Assembly (NCBI GenBank): GCA_021307315.1
Contig: JAJSPD010000076.1
Coordinates: 124,001 to 188,000, forward strand
Direction of reading: 5' to 3'
Length of the DNA stretch: 64,000 nucleotides
Source of the DNA: Bisporella sp. PMI_857
Taxonomy: Eukaryota; Ascomycota; Leotiomycetes; Helotiales; Helotiaceae
Both the position numbers and the translations under genes were made by a program. The notes below the pieces were generated by a model. The model worked only from the letters and a program-made list of their open reading frames with translations. It searched no databases and was not told the origin of the DNA. Positions within the stretch are counted from its first letter, which is position 1; every line of letters begins with the position of its first letter. This document shows positions 12,075 through 23,484 of the stretch, one piece after another.

Positions 12075-13467
12075 ATGGGTAGTGCAAAGCTTGAGATAGC
12101 AATCTCAGGTGCTGGAATCGCGGGCCTGACGGCAGCCATTGCCCTCCTCAAACATCCTCTCATAAATGTTCATATTTATGAACAGGCTACAGAGCTGAAA
12201 GAGATTGGTGCCAGCATAGCTCTCGGACCAAATGGCCTCCGCACGCTGGAGCGCCTGGGTCTCGAGCATGCTATCAGCGACGAAGTATGTTTTCGTGGCG
12301 CATCCAATATTCCAATGATCTACAGACACTGGAAGACGAACGAAATTTTGAGTCAAGACTTCCATGAGAATGTGCCTGAGTACTTGCACCATACGGCGCG
12401 ATATCACAGAGCTCACCTCCAGGAAGCTTTATTGCAAAATGTACCGAAGGAGATCATTCATTTAAGGAAGAGATTTAAGGATGTGAGTTTAAATGATGAG
12501 AGGGTTCAAATTAGCTTTGAAGACGGATCAGTGGCGACGGCGGATATTCTATTAGGTGCAGACGGACTCCGGTCGGTGAGTGATTCCTTATTAGACCTCC
12601 GCATTAACAAATCCTAAGGCGTGGTAGGGTGTCAGAAGTTTTCTTGTACCGGAGCTTGAATTGAAGTGGAGTGGATGGACAGCATTCCGGGCAATATTTG
12701 ACTTCTCTCTGGTCAAAAATATCCCAGATTTACCACCAGACTCGATACATTGGATTGGCCCACAAACCAATTTCTTTGCCTCAAGGTTGGGCAAGAATCA
12801 GTTCACCACCGTAGGAGGCTACAGTAGTGACCCTGATGGCGAGAATCCTCCATTCAATGATGTCGTCTGGGACCAAGAAGCGAGTGTGAAGTACTTGAGA
12901 GAAATCTATAAGGTAAGGGCAAGTTTTATAGGATCACTTGATGGCTCTAACATTTGTTAGGACTGGAATCCTGTAGTCAAAGCACTTGCAGAAGCAACTC
13001 CGGAAACACGATATTATCCCAATTTTTCGATAGCTGGGCCACTGAAATCATGGGTTTTTGGAGATCATATCACCCTAATTGGGGATGCAGCGCACGCTCA
13101 TGGTGGTGCCTTCGCGACCGGCGGCTCAATAGCTATCGACGATGCTTATGCATTTTCACTTGCGCTCAATCATGTTTTCCCGCCATCTGCCACCACCAAG
13201 CCAAGCTCAACAGAAATTGGGAAAGCTCTAAGATTATATGAAGCGACACGGAAGCCTCATGCTGAAAAGCTGCTCAACATTGTGCATATTGCTAATAAGA
13301 AAAAGGCAGCAAATGTTGGGAAGGAAGTGACGGATGAAGACCTGAGGAGTTTAGCTGTGAACAGACCAGATACTGTGTGGCTTCATGAACATGACGTGGT
13401 CAAGGCTTTTGAAGAGGTGGTTCACAGAAACGAATCTGGAAAAGACGCTATCTCAGCACGGCTATAG
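12075..13467 (+). CDS. FAD-dependent aromatic monooxygenase (salicylate hydroxylase-like)
   Basis: Three exons by my reading: 12075-12575, 12628-12912 and 12961-13467, all junctions in phase 0, with GTGAGT/TAG and GTAAGG/TAG introns of 52 and 48 bp. The product is 430 residues. The FAD-binding GxGxxG is at residues 12-17 (GAGIAG). The DG motif is DILLGADGLRS just before the first junction, and the second flavin motif GDAAH is at 303-307. Splicing restores the family's LRSGVRSFLVPE stretch across intron 1. The protein belongs to the group A flavin monooxygenases (salicylate hydroxylase/FAD_binding_3 type) using NAD(P)H; the substrate cannot be read from the sequence. The next gene downstream is a dead alpha/beta-hydrolase and the one after it a Zn2Cys6 regulator, so this may be the surviving enzyme of a catabolic cluster. 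Confidence 0.88.
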
Positions 13468-14099
13468 CTACAGAGAAGGATAGAGACCTAACACAGTGAT
13501 GGCTCTACCAAGTCAATGTCAAATAGGTGGAATTCAAATTAAACACCCAGTAAGCCATAACCTCAATATGCCGATTTTGGGTGAAATCAACTGAAGAAGA
13601 GAGTGGTGGAAGTTGAGGTCTGGTAATGAGTGGTAATCACGTGATGATACGTGAGACCTTTGTCCTGCCTTAACTCTCAACAACAGATAGCTATTATATC
13701 CCAGAGGCTATAATCAAATTATGATCCACAATATGTCAAATCTCATGGTGTGTCGCTGCAAAAGCAGATGCAACTGTCCAGCGGAGGACACGCCACTGTA
13801 CTTCGAATATTTGTAAGTGGTTTCCTCCAAGCAGTACCCAAAAGCGATACCTATTCTTGGTATATAATATGCCGCCTTACGATATGGATTATGATCGCAG
13901 TTCGGTGATATTACGCATGCGATAGAGCAATTTTCGGAAGCCAGAAAATGTATCAGAGCGGCAGATGATCACTACGAGGGGTTGCGAAAGGTTCAAGCTC
14001 TCCTGAATCCTTTGGGGAATGATACTAAAGCCTGGCGAAGCCTAGCCCGCAGGTTCACCACAACTCAAGCCACATCAGTCTGCACACGGCTCCCGGGCT
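13468..14099. other. Gap left of the hydrolase pseudogene
   Basis: The palindromic E-box ATCACGTGAT recurs at 13636-13645. From about 13903 an open stretch reads as a helical, charged peptide (HAIEQFSEARKCIRAADDHY) without start or known family. It may be the far 5' end of the decayed hydrolase or chance. Confidence 0.35.
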
Positions 14100-14929
14100 T
14101 GCACGATAAAAGAAAATTACATTGAAGAAACATGGATCTACACAAATTTCAATGACCACGAGAAGGAGAAGCTAAACAAAGAGTATCGTATATACTACTT
14201 CGCAGGGAGTGGATTCCGTGGGCTACCAACGAAGAAGCACTAGGGGCTAGATGCAGAATTATGCGCCGAAATACCAGAATATAAGACAAACCTCGTCAGC
14301 TACCCGCTCGTCTCCAACTCGCCCGCCTCGCACTCAATGCCGCATCTTGAGAAGCTATATGACGGAGTAGCAAAAGAGGCTCAACTGAACGGATTCAAGA
14401 TCACGTTGATGGAGGATAGTGCAGGTGGAAACATCGTGATAGTTTTGTGCTTCTATATTGTTAGAGCAGAAAGATAGTGCCTCACCTTGTCCAATAGAAA
14501 ATATTTACAATATGTCCAGCCACTGACATCCGGCATCAAAGCACGAATATCAGTGCTATAGAGCCTAGAAATCCGATACTTAGCTGCACGGCCATAGAAG
14601 AAGTAGCCGTAGGCTGGAGAGGCGATTGGCCATCACCAGACCCCAGAGTTTCACCCTATCTTGCTGATCTTAGTCTCTTTCAACGTGCCAATATTAAGGC
14701 CGATGGTATTATCGCAGGCTATGGTGTCCTGGCGCCAGGAGTCTTGGCCTTCCGCAATAAACTTGCAGAGGTTGGTGTCAAGGGTGACTGGCTGGAATGG
14801 GAAAAGCATTGTTTCTTCCTGACGTTTAGGTATCGTGTTCCAGAAGCCATTGAAGCAAAAGACTGAGTTTTAGATATCCTCCGCAAAAGTCCAAAGAGAA
14901 CATTAGACTATTTCTCTCTTTCTACTTGA
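14100..14929 (+). pseudogene. Decayed alpha/beta-hydrolase (HSL/esterase type)
   Basis: Translation gives clear pieces of a fungal alpha/beta-hydrolase (esterase/lipase, hormone-sensitive-lipase-like): YRIYYFAGSGFRG (the HGGG oxyanion region), then LVSYPLVSNSPASHSMPHLEKLY, then EDSAGGN in place of the usual GDSAGGN nucleophile elbow, and after a gap SPDPRVSPYLADLSLFQ and GVKGDWLEWEKHCFF. The frame is broken by TAG at 14241-14243, where family members have Trp, by TAG at 14475-14477 and by TGA at 14864-14866, again in place of Trp. Two Trp-to-stop changes and the Gly-to-Glu at the elbow are all explained by G-to-A transitions. No start codon is visible. Part of 14475-14590 may have been an intron. 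Confidence 0.75.
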
Positions 14930-15239
14930 TGTAGTTCCTTGCCAGGTTATCACAGTAGATTAAGTTCCGTGCCAAATCCTATCAGATATTCCTCTCGTTC
15001 TTATATCTAGGATATTCTAAATACACTAGCCTGACTTGGCCTGATGCCATGAAGCTGTTACGATTTTGGTTGCGTCTGTTGAGTTGTGCATCAGGTGAAG
15101 CGATTAGGAATACCAGGTAGTCCAAAATTCCATGCCACAACTATAGAAATCTCGCGTCATTAGTCTGCATTAGAGCATAGCTTTGTTCTCAATCTTTTAC
15201 GACGGGCATCATGAATAGAGTAGTTTAATCATATACAAA
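14930..15239. other. Intergenic, nothing seen
   Basis: 310 bp between the hydrolase pseudogene and the 3' end of the convergent Zn2Cys6 gene; no element recognised. Confidence 0.4.
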
Positions 15240-16968
15240 CTAAAGGATAAAGAAGGGGGCATTATGTGCCACCCTCGAACCAAAGATAATACTCAGATCA
15301 TTTATGTTTCCGCCTTCACCATTCAACAACTCCTCCCCCATCTTAGTCACATTCACGCTGTCCCAGACACCCTCTCTCCTCGGCTGCATTGCTCTTAGCA
15401 CGTTTACAGCCTCGACCCGCACCACATTGTCACGACACAATGCCGCTACAATGAAAAGAGCTGGCATAATACCATTCTCAAACACAAAGGCCCTCACAAA
15501 CCCTGCATGGCTCACTATGCTAGACGCGAGCGCCACGATCTCGCAGAACTCGGGCAGAAACATGTCACATTGATGTGTCTTTGTCCTATCGAAGAATGCC
15601 ATCCGCACAGAAATTGTCAATGTGGTAGATATAATGCGTAGTATTGTTGCTCGGATGAAAAGATGGTCGCCCTCTGGTGTTCGAGAATGCAGAAGTATCG
15701 ACTCGAATGCTCGCTGCCATGTATATATCTCATCAAGTATTGGTGCATTCTTGTGTTGAACGCCATTCAAGTCAAAAATTTCGTTGCGCGCGCTTTGTGG
15801 TAATCTGAGGACTTCCACAACGGTACCAGTAAAGAGGAAAATCCTATTTAAAATGTGCTGCCATCTCTTCTCGGCTTCGTAGATATCTGTGAAGATTGGT
15901 GGGATTAAAGGGCTATCTGTAGCTGCAACATGCTGGATCAAGCTTCCCGTGGGACTGTTACCTCCCATAAACGTAGACACAGTAATGTCCAGACGGGTAA
16001 ACGTCGCAACTAGATCGTCTTCGATTTCCGTCGGTGCTGGAGAGAAACCAGTTGCTCCTGTTACTCGTGGTGTCGATGCAAGCCAATCGCTCATCAACGC
16101 GAGGGCGCTCTGAATGTGTGTGAGGGCCAACTGTGCATCGCCATGGAAATTCTCGAAGCAATATATTAGAAGTGAAGCTATCAATGCCATTCTTGTTGAG
16201 TTGCCTCTCATTGTGACCTCTTGTAGTCCTTGTAGCGCCTTGCCGTACTGTTGTAATGCATACCTGTGATGCTCTTCCGCTGCCTCATAATTGCTACTAA
16301 CATCTTTTGTTTTGCATGATTTGTCCAGGGCAGCAATGGCGACTGCACATTGCAAAATGCAGGGCTCTTCGTGGCATGCTCGCAAGATGATGTCTTCCCA
16401 CAGAGGATGCTCCCAACCACCAGCACAAGCCCGAGACGTTTCGTCGCAGAAGAGACGGAAGTACTGCTCTTGGTGAGGCTCCTGGAATTTTATGTTGGGC
16501 GGCATGCGAGATGGGGCGATCTGAATCAATCCGCTTGGTAGCAGACGAACAGGACGTGAGACTGCCTTCGAAGATGGCGCTGGTGTCGGAGAGCGTTTGG
16601 CTTCGTATCCATCACAGACCCGTCCGAACTTCTCGCACCTTAAGCAACCAGGTTTTCGCTCATCACACTTGACTCCTACATGTCATAATTAGCCTCTATA
16701 GTGGAAAGCTCTGTCGAGCTTCGACGCTCGGAGATCAAGTTGTTAGTGGGTTTGAGTAGTTGTTCATTAATGCTTACTTCTGATCCTGTCACTTCAGTTA
16801 GCTTAGTTTTGAAGCAGGTTTGGGCAATGAGGCTTGAAAGGAGTTACGGCGGTGGCCAATAAGACAAAAGCATAGGACTTACTTGCAGGTAAGACAACCT
16901 TCTCTTGACCTTACACCTGTTGGCTTAGCAGCTCTATTGCTTGGGCCTGCTTCACTGTTTTCTGACAT
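15240..16968 (-). CDS. Zn2Cys6 fungal transcription factor with an 8-nt microexon
   Basis: Exons on the minus strand: 16968-16883, 16785-16778 (only 8 nt) and 16675-15240; lengths 86, 8 and 1436 give exactly 510 codons (509 residues). Introns are GTAAGT...CAG and GTAAGC...TAG. Only with the microexon does the zinc cluster become whole: Cys25-x2-Cys28-x6-Cys35-x6-Cys42-x2-Cys45-x6-Cys52, reading CLTCKIRRVKCDERKPGC across both junctions. After a Pro/Ser/Arg-rich linker the rest is a helical regulatory region of the fungal-specific type (for example YCFENFHGDAQLALTHIQSAL). It probably binds CGG-type sites as a dimer in the nucleus. Its target is unknown; the adjoining monooxygenase and dead hydrolase are the natural candidates. 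The start at MSENSEAGPS is preferred; an in-frame upstream Met exists. Confidence 0.88.
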
Positions 16969-18017
16969 TGTTTTCGGTCTAAATCCACACTTCTGGACGC
17001 CATGTATATGGTCATGAAGCCCATTTATGATTTTCATATCCACGAGCAGCGGCACAGGACTACCAAAAGTTACATATTGCAAGAACTCAGAAAAGATATC
17101 CGGTAAGCTCAGGAGTCAGGTCGCATTCTGGGAAACATGGATAATTGACTGCCTTATTCTTGTAAGGCTGATAGTCTCCACCTGTTCATCACCCTCCTCC
17201 GGACGCACATGCCATCTGTGGCACATCTCAATTCTGCCCGTATAGGTATTAAAAACGAGTCGTTCACTCCAACGTCCCAGTGCCGGCTTTGCGCACTGAC
17301 CAGACCCGAGATTAGGGCATAGAAAAGTTCCGATCACATATCTTGAGCGGTTCTGCATGAGTCAGGTCAATCACGACCTGAATGGTCAGCTCGGCTATCT
17401 TGGCCAATCATCAGTAAGGCCAGTAAGGGGTAGCGAGGCTGTTCGCGGGTATTGGGATCACTCAGGTTGATTTCGACCTGTACCATGCCTAAAAGCAGTT
17501 GACAAAGCTGGGGCTCGTGTGGCACATATGGAATAGCTTGCACGACACTTCATCGAGCCTCTAACCCATTCGCAACAAATACTTGAAGTGGGAAGGAATG
17601 AGCTCTCATCTCAGAACTTTTAAAGAGCCTAGCGCTTACGTAGGTAAGACTTGCGAATACTGCTGACAGGATCAGGTTATTTGAAGAGCCTCAACGCGCA
17701 TATTGAACTTATAAGGACGAAAATTGTGGATAGGCGTGAGAGACCTTTTTGATTAAGGTTGGTGTTGTGGTCGCTTGGTACTGCACAAGCAAGGATATGA
17801 AGCGAGTGTGACGCTGGTGATGTACCCTGGGTCCCGTAGCCGCCCCCAAAAATCCCCCACAGTCACTTCCTTTGGGAGAGCCAAGACTCGCTAATTGCTG
17901 TTCCTCTCGAGTCCTTCGGAATCCTCAACTTCGTATCGGGGATGGCTCGCAGCATATGTCGAGGTAATTGGATAATAGACGACGGTAGTTTCCTGTAACC
18001 TTGACATCAGAGCTCGC
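16969..18017. other. Upstream region of the Zn2Cys6 gene
   Basis: About 1 kb without a supportable gene. It should hold the promoter of the regulator (leftward) and perhaps of the uncertain gene at 18018. The minus-strand frame at 17116-17358 has no recognisable features. Confidence 0.4.
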
Positions 18018-18582
18018 ATGGACCCCAATTTCTGGGAGGCTATTTATGAAGTCGAGGAACAACCGAGTCTTCTGCTGTCACTTAGCGCAGCGTAAGTCGA
18101 CGGCGAAGAAAATATCTCGCGGCGCTTATGTCCGTTTTGCATCAATTGGGAGGCTAATTCTATCCATACAGCAAATGTGATGGGCCCCTTGAACAATGGA
18201 ACAATGTTCAGAATGATTGCGACCATCAAGAGGCTATTCTTCCCTCGCTTAAGCCCCTTTCCATTTTGTGGAGCTTATTTCTCCGCGTACAGCAGGTCCG
18301 TGTTCCGTTATTTCACCCCTAGTACCTTACTGTACCAGTGCAATTGCTTATCTTATCTTACTGCAGCCCAAGGCCCGGTCCGCTCGCCACCAAATACTAA
18401 TCTTGGGGTCGGTTGTGATTGCCATTGTCACATTATGCTTTTCTGGAGGGGTGTACGTGAAAGTCAGGTCAGACGAGATCCAGAGGAGGCACTTCGTTGT
18501 TGTCTGCCTTGTCAGGCCGCCAAGTATGTCACAAAATAAGGCATTAAGTCCCATCTCACCGCGCTTCCCCATTACACCCTAG
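18018..18582 (+). CDS. Putative small membrane protein, unknown
   Basis: A three-exon model fits the reading frame and splice signals: 18018-18091, 18172-18295 and 18367-18582, with GTAAGT...CAG (CTAAT branch point) and GTCCGT...CAG introns. Codons join as MDPNFWEAIYEVEEQPSLLL, then CDGPLEQWNNVQNDCDHQEA, LKPLSILWSLFLRVQQ and a hydrophobic helix ILILGSVVIAIVTLCF. I do not recognise a family. The tail after the helix is doubtful, and a good open stretch (TFLRARNLADEYLQIRKIIW, about 18720-18780) lies just downstream in another frame, so the gene may have further exons or be damaged. The start is the first ATG before a strong donor. Confidence 0.4.
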
Positions 18583-19677
18583 TTGCGGCTGTTGTTTATT
18601 CGTTACACGGCGAGGCAACCAAGCATTGGGATCCTTGAACTCTGGGACTTTCCTTTTTGAACGAGCTTCCATTGCCGACTTGCCATCCCAGTGTATGTAG
18701 TGCCTATCTTCCTGAAATATGGACGTTTCTGCGCGCTCGAAATCTCGCCGATGAATACCTTCAAATACGCAAAATCATATGGAAGATGTCGCAAAGTTTG
18801 CCACATCCGAGCTAGAGTTTATAAATTCTCGCCGCCTCTCAATCTCTTTTCCCAGACTATCAATCCAGTTGCCACTTTCTATCTATCCCCATTTTCCTGC
18901 ACTAACCAGGCGCATTTTCTAATGGTAATGAAAACGCTTCTTGGACACAAAGTAGGAACATAGTGGCAAAGCCTATGAACAATCGATATCCATCTCAACG
19001 CATGTTCCGCGTCGCCTCCATAATGACTCGTGCTCCTGCATTACCATTACGAACATCTTGATAATTAAAGGTAACATTAGCAATCCCTTGGCTTGACGGC
19101 GGCGAAGTATCTCCTATTGCTTTGTCTCAGGCACTCAAATGAAGTATCTTGGTAATACACTTGCTTGTTTGGCTTACTCACTATCATGCACATTCAGAAT
19201 ACACACTTGTGAGGATTGATCCGCCGAGATCCGGTCTATCATTCGCGACTCATCATAGCCTTAATCACGTCCCATGTATAAAGACGATATATACAATTAC
19301 CTCAAATGCCTGTATACTTGCCAAGATCTCTCTATTACTAATATGTCTGAGATGTAGCAACAATGGATGTTCTGAATAGGGGCTTTGCTTAGCTCACGAA
19401 TGCACATCACAACCTTTGACAAGAACTCTCTTTACTTTCTCCTTCACAAGGTAGTCAAAAGATACCTTCGACATTTCACTGTGACTAAGGTTCCACACAA
19501 AGGAGTAGGTAAGGATTCTTTTACTAGTCGAAGATGTTCCCTGCTCCACTTCAAGTTAAGACAAGGCTGAAGTCCAGCCTCGCAGTCTACGATAAGATAA
19601 ACATGAGTCAACAACCTCAGCTTGCTCATTCTTACTTACTATAAGACAGACCCATCATTTGCCTTACAGCTATTGTC
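18583..19677. other. Gap left of the 2EXR gene
   Basis: Apart from the possible extra exon of the previous gene at about 18690-18825, no coding or regulatory structure could be supported in this 1.1 kb. Confidence 0.35.
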
Positions 19678-20708
19678 ATGGCGCTCCAAAGCTTTACCCG
19701 CTTCTGCAAGCTGCCTACAGAGATATGTATCAAGATCTTCCAAGACAGCATGCCTGGACCACGCGTTGTTCCAATACGTTTCGACCACGAGTCCATGCGA
19801 TAGTCAGCTCCTGCTCCTCTCCAAGCCCAGGGAAAGTCTGGTGTATAAGACCAATATCTCAATGTAGCAATATATCTGGATATTGAAAAGAGTTTATGCA
19901 CCGAACTTACATTGGCCATTTACACATTCATGCGCTAATTTCACCCGCAGTACAACGACATCACCTCGCTGTCCCCTCCTCTCCGCCTGCTCTCTATCCC
20001 GCAAAATATACCTTGAAACATATCATATCCTCAGTTTTAGCCCGAAACTTTCCAGCAATATCTACATCAACCTTACGCGTGACACTCTATTCTTCGACAC
20101 CTTGAATTGCAGTCCTTACGGAGACTTGAGCGCAGACCTAGCACGTAGCCCGTTCCGGTCGCAGATACAGAATATCGCGATCGATGCAGAAGTCTGGGAA
20201 GTACTGCGGATGCACAAAGCTGACAGCCTAGATGAGATACGAGTGCTGGATGGCCTAAAGAGTATTGCTCTAGTTACGCTACAGGATGGAGATTGGGAAC
20301 GAGTTATACTGGAACGGCAGTACGTCAATGGAGAAGAGAACTTGATAGTGGGGCAATACATCGGATTGCGGGGCCGGGTCATTGATGAGACTTCATATAT
20401 GAGGTAAGTCAGAATCTCAGAGCATGGTGTTCTATTCTAGGCTTTCCATAAATTGCAAAATATTGCTTTTGGTATGAAACGCTGTTACGCCGGCTGAGTA
20501 AACTGACTCTGAATTCTCGGGATATAGAGATCTCAGACTAGATCTTATGAGCGAACTCAAGAAGGAGGATGAAGGCATCGGGCCTCCACACCTTAATCAA
20601 CTTAAGGTATACTGCTGGGGCGTATCCGATATTAAGTTTAATAAGGATGGATTATTCTGGACTGGATTTCCTTTTTTACCAGATGACTATTTAGAGCGTC
20701 CGTCATAG
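19678..20708 (+). CDS. 2EXR-domain protein
   Basis: Exons 19678-19802, 19951-20403 and 20528-20708 (125+453+181 nt) give 252 residues. The N-terminus has the family opening FTRFCKLPTEICIKIF, then MPGPRVVPIRFD. After intron 1 come CPLLSACSLSRKIYLETY, NLTRDTLFFDTL and IQNIAIDAEVWEVLRM, matching the order of the fungal 2EXR domain (LPxELRxxIW...PRVV...LL..C..SR). Intron 1 uses a weak GTCAGC donor and its removal splits a TAG, changing it to TAT (Tyr). Intron 3's acceptor makes AGA from AG plus A, and the last exon then reads open to a TAG. 2EXR proteins are abundant in Pezizomycotina; their biochemical role is unknown to me. Confidence 0.8.
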
Positions 20709-20813
20709 CTATGAGGGGTACATATAAATCGCAAGAAAGATTGAGCTACTCGGTAGCCGACTCAAGTTGTAGACAGCCGCTCATTCTAGCATCCTCATTG
20801 GGACAGAAATATG

Positions 20814-21946
20814 TTACGGATGTTCCCAGTCATATACCTGAGATATGAGGTCTTTGACCGTCTCCTCGAAGCTCCTGTATTCAATACCCAGCACCTTCCT
20901 CACCAGGTCACCGTCTACTGCATGAGAGTCATCAATTACCTGTTCAGGTTGCTCATGTTTTCGGTCTTTGGCCCATTCAAATCCCAACACAATTTTCGAT
21001 GCAATTCCATAAGAGAAGCGTTCTGGGGATGCTGGAAGGAATCTTCTATTCCCAACATCAGGCTTCAAAAGAGCCTCTGCATGTACTTCCGCTAGGTCTC
21101 TCACGTCAACCCAAAACGGCACTCTTGCTACAGGCAGTGGCTTTTCTCCAATCGCGACTTTCCACAACATTGCGTTTGACTCATTGAGTGCCTCGGCCTT
21201 CGAAATAGCATGAGCGACGGGACCAAATGTCATGGGAGGACAAAGCGTCACGATATCGAAGCCCGGTTTCTCTTGCTTGACGAAATTCCAGGCTTCAAGT
21301 TCTGCGAATTTCTTAGATCCTCGATAGGCAACTACAGCACTGGTAGAAGGATCGATAGACTCCTCGTAAGTGAGAGGGTTCCAATCTTTAGCTGTGTAAG
21401 TGAAAAATGGTGGTGCTTTGCGGTTGACGTCTAGAATCGCTGCGAAGGAGGATGTTATCACTATCCGTTTAACACTTGATTTAGCGGATGCTTCCAAAAT
21501 TGACTTCACTCCGTTGATAGCTGGCAGGATGAGCTCTTTCTCATTATTTGTGGTGTTGTATGTGAATGGCTGTAGGGTGTCAGTTCCCCTTGCCGGAATA
21601 CCTTCATTTGCGACGAAAGTAGAAATTGAACTAGAATCTGCATACACTGGCAACGTGGATCACTGCATCAACATCCTTCACAGCAGCCTCAAACACACCA
21701 GTATTCTCAAAGTCGTCTATCGTCACAAAGTCCAGATTAGAAGCAAACTTTGGCCGTGCATCTAGCATAGCTTGGCCCTTTGCGGTTGAGCGAGTTGCAC
21801 CACGGACTCTGAGCCCTCGACGAAGCAAAGCGTCAACTACGTGCGCGCCAATAAAGCCCGTCGCTCCTGTGACGAGTACATAGCTGGGTCTGTAAGCTTA
21901 TGTAGCATATATTATACACTCTTCTCTCCACTTACGAGATGGTCAT
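20814..21946 (-). CDS. NAD(P)-dependent reductase/epimerase (dihydroflavonol-4-reductase type)
   Basis: Three exons: 21946-21936 (11 nt, MTIS), 21889-21646 and 21569-20814; 1011 nt give 336 residues. Introns are GTAAGT...CAG and GTATGC...CAG. The Rossmann motif TGATGFIG is at residues 11-18, RRGLRVRGATRS follows, VIHVAS closes the coenzyme fold across intron 2, and the catalytic Tyr-x3-Lys is YRGSK at 167-171 with the upstream serine in ITSSFAA. This is the extended short-chain dehydrogenase group that includes Gre2-like methylglyoxal/aldehyde reductases and plant cinnamoyl-CoA reductase. Substrate is not predictable. It is transcribed away from the Nudix gene and converges on the 2EXR gene with 105 bp between stops. 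Confidence 0.9.
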
Positions 21947-22479
21947 GATGAATTTAACTTGGCTTATCAAACTACTCAACGCATGCGGTTCGATTGTGCC
22001 AGACAGTTCGCTTCTGGACAATTACAAGAGTGAGTTCAACATAAATTGGGTGATCAGTTGCTACATGCGAGTTCATTTATTGGCTTAGATCCATATAGGA
22101 GATAAATCTACAAGTGATAAAATACACAAGCAATATGCAAAATATACTCGCTCCCAAGATGCGCCGATTCCGCGAGTTGGGGCTTACCTCGGAAGTTTTA
22201 ACAACGAGGTTGAGAATGACGTCGCGGTCCAACCCGCGATGATCCACTTTCTCAGCCTCGTCGGCGTTTCAATTCACCATGAGGCTAGCCTACCAAACGA
22301 ATCTGCCTTGCGCACCTCACCGAGCCGCCCCGTCTTGCAGTTCTTCTATGATACACCAGGTGATATATAATGATACAGCCATCCTGCTACCTAATGAAGA
22401 GCTCATGCTCCGCAGCAAGCTGAATTCTTTCAGATCTTCTCCTATCAACTCTCGGTTTGTCAAAGTCCCCATTGCAAAT
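21947..22479. promoter_or_regulatory. Divergent promoter, reductase / Nudix hydrolase
   Basis: A 533-bp gap between two divergent starts. It contains a CRE-like TGACGTCG near 22217 and a GAGGTTGAGAATGACG/CTTTCTCAGCCTCGTC pair of roughly mirrored sequences (about 22206 and 22248). No function is claimed. Confidence 0.35.
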
Positions 22480-23374
22480 ATGTCGACTTTCACTCTCGCA
22501 AACACAAGTACTACAGTACAACTTATTCCAGATTTGTCGCAGGAACAGCTTCTCGCATTCCCAGCGTTTAAGGTACGTTCATAGATTGTGTCACGTCAAC
22601 AAAGCTAAATGTCATCAGAATTGGCTCAGCCAACTCACGCACTCCCTCTCTAAACAATCCTCGCCTACACACCCGTTCCATTCAGCTCCCTACTCCCTCG
22701 AATCAATCACAATTCAATCTGCCGACCGCTGGGGGCCATCCAAACGAATCGGCTTTCTCAAGCTACAAGCAACCATCAAAAATGTCAAAGGCACGAGCTT
22801 ACCAGGCGGAATCTTCCTGCGCGGTCCTGCCGTAGGAATGCTCGTTATTCTACAACCAGATGACCTACCCAAAGAGAACCAGGATGAGAAATATGTGCTC
22901 CTAACCGTACAGCCGCGGATACCCTGTGGCTCTTTACAATTCGTGGAACTACCTGCAGGAATGGTGGACAATGGTACATTTAAGGGAATTGCGGCGCAAG
23001 AGATCAAAGAGGAGCTTGGTATTGATATCCCTGAAAAGGAGCTGATAAACCTGTCTGAGCTCGCTTTCACGTCAGAACCTGCTCAGACAATCGAGGAAGA
23101 GGATAGAGAAGGCCAGGAGGGGCTGCCACAAGCTATGTTCCCAAGCGCGGGCGGGTGTGATGAGTATATCCAGATCTTCCTACACGAGAAACGGGTACCG
23201 AGGAGTAAACTAAAGGAGTGGGAGGGCAAGTTTACTGGCTTGATGGATCAGGGGGAAATGATAACGTTGAAAGTTGTGAAGCTGGAAGATTTATGGTTGG
23301 AAGGCGCGAGGGACTCAAAAGCTCTGACGGCGTGGGCACTGTATTCCGGGCTGAAGCTCAAGGGCAAGCTGTAA
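22480..23374 (+). CDS. Nudix hydrolase, ADP-sugar/UDP-sugar pyrophosphatase-like
   Basis: Exon 1 22480-22572 (31 codons) and exon 2 22619-23374, joined in phase 0 across a 46-bp GTACGT...CAG intron, give 282 residues. The Nudix region is at about 145-166: GMVDNGTFKGIAAQEIKEELGI. It keeps the metal-binding QEIKEE part but departs from the consensus Gx5Ex7REUxEExGU: the first Glu is Thr, Arg is Gln and the loop is one residue shorter. The arrangement around it (VQPRIPCGSLQFVELPAG, then LSELAFTSEP, and a long insert before DEYIQIFLHEK) recalls eukaryotic sugar-nucleotide pyrophosphatases of the NUDT14 group. The start at MSTFTL is preferred; the frame is open further upstream. It converges on a second Nudix gene 110 bp away. 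Confidence 0.82.
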
Positions 23375-23484
23375 GTGCTATATAGAAGTAATGATATGAT
23401 ATCCCCGACCTCCCTTTATATTAATATTCTGCTCTTTCATTATTCTATCAAAGGTAGCCTATTCTCCTTGTCCAGATGCGAGTC

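Noticed and set aside
12075..21946. Secondary-metabolite gene cluster
   Set aside because: No polyketide synthase, peptide synthetase or terpene cyclase is present; only oxidoreductases and a regulator.
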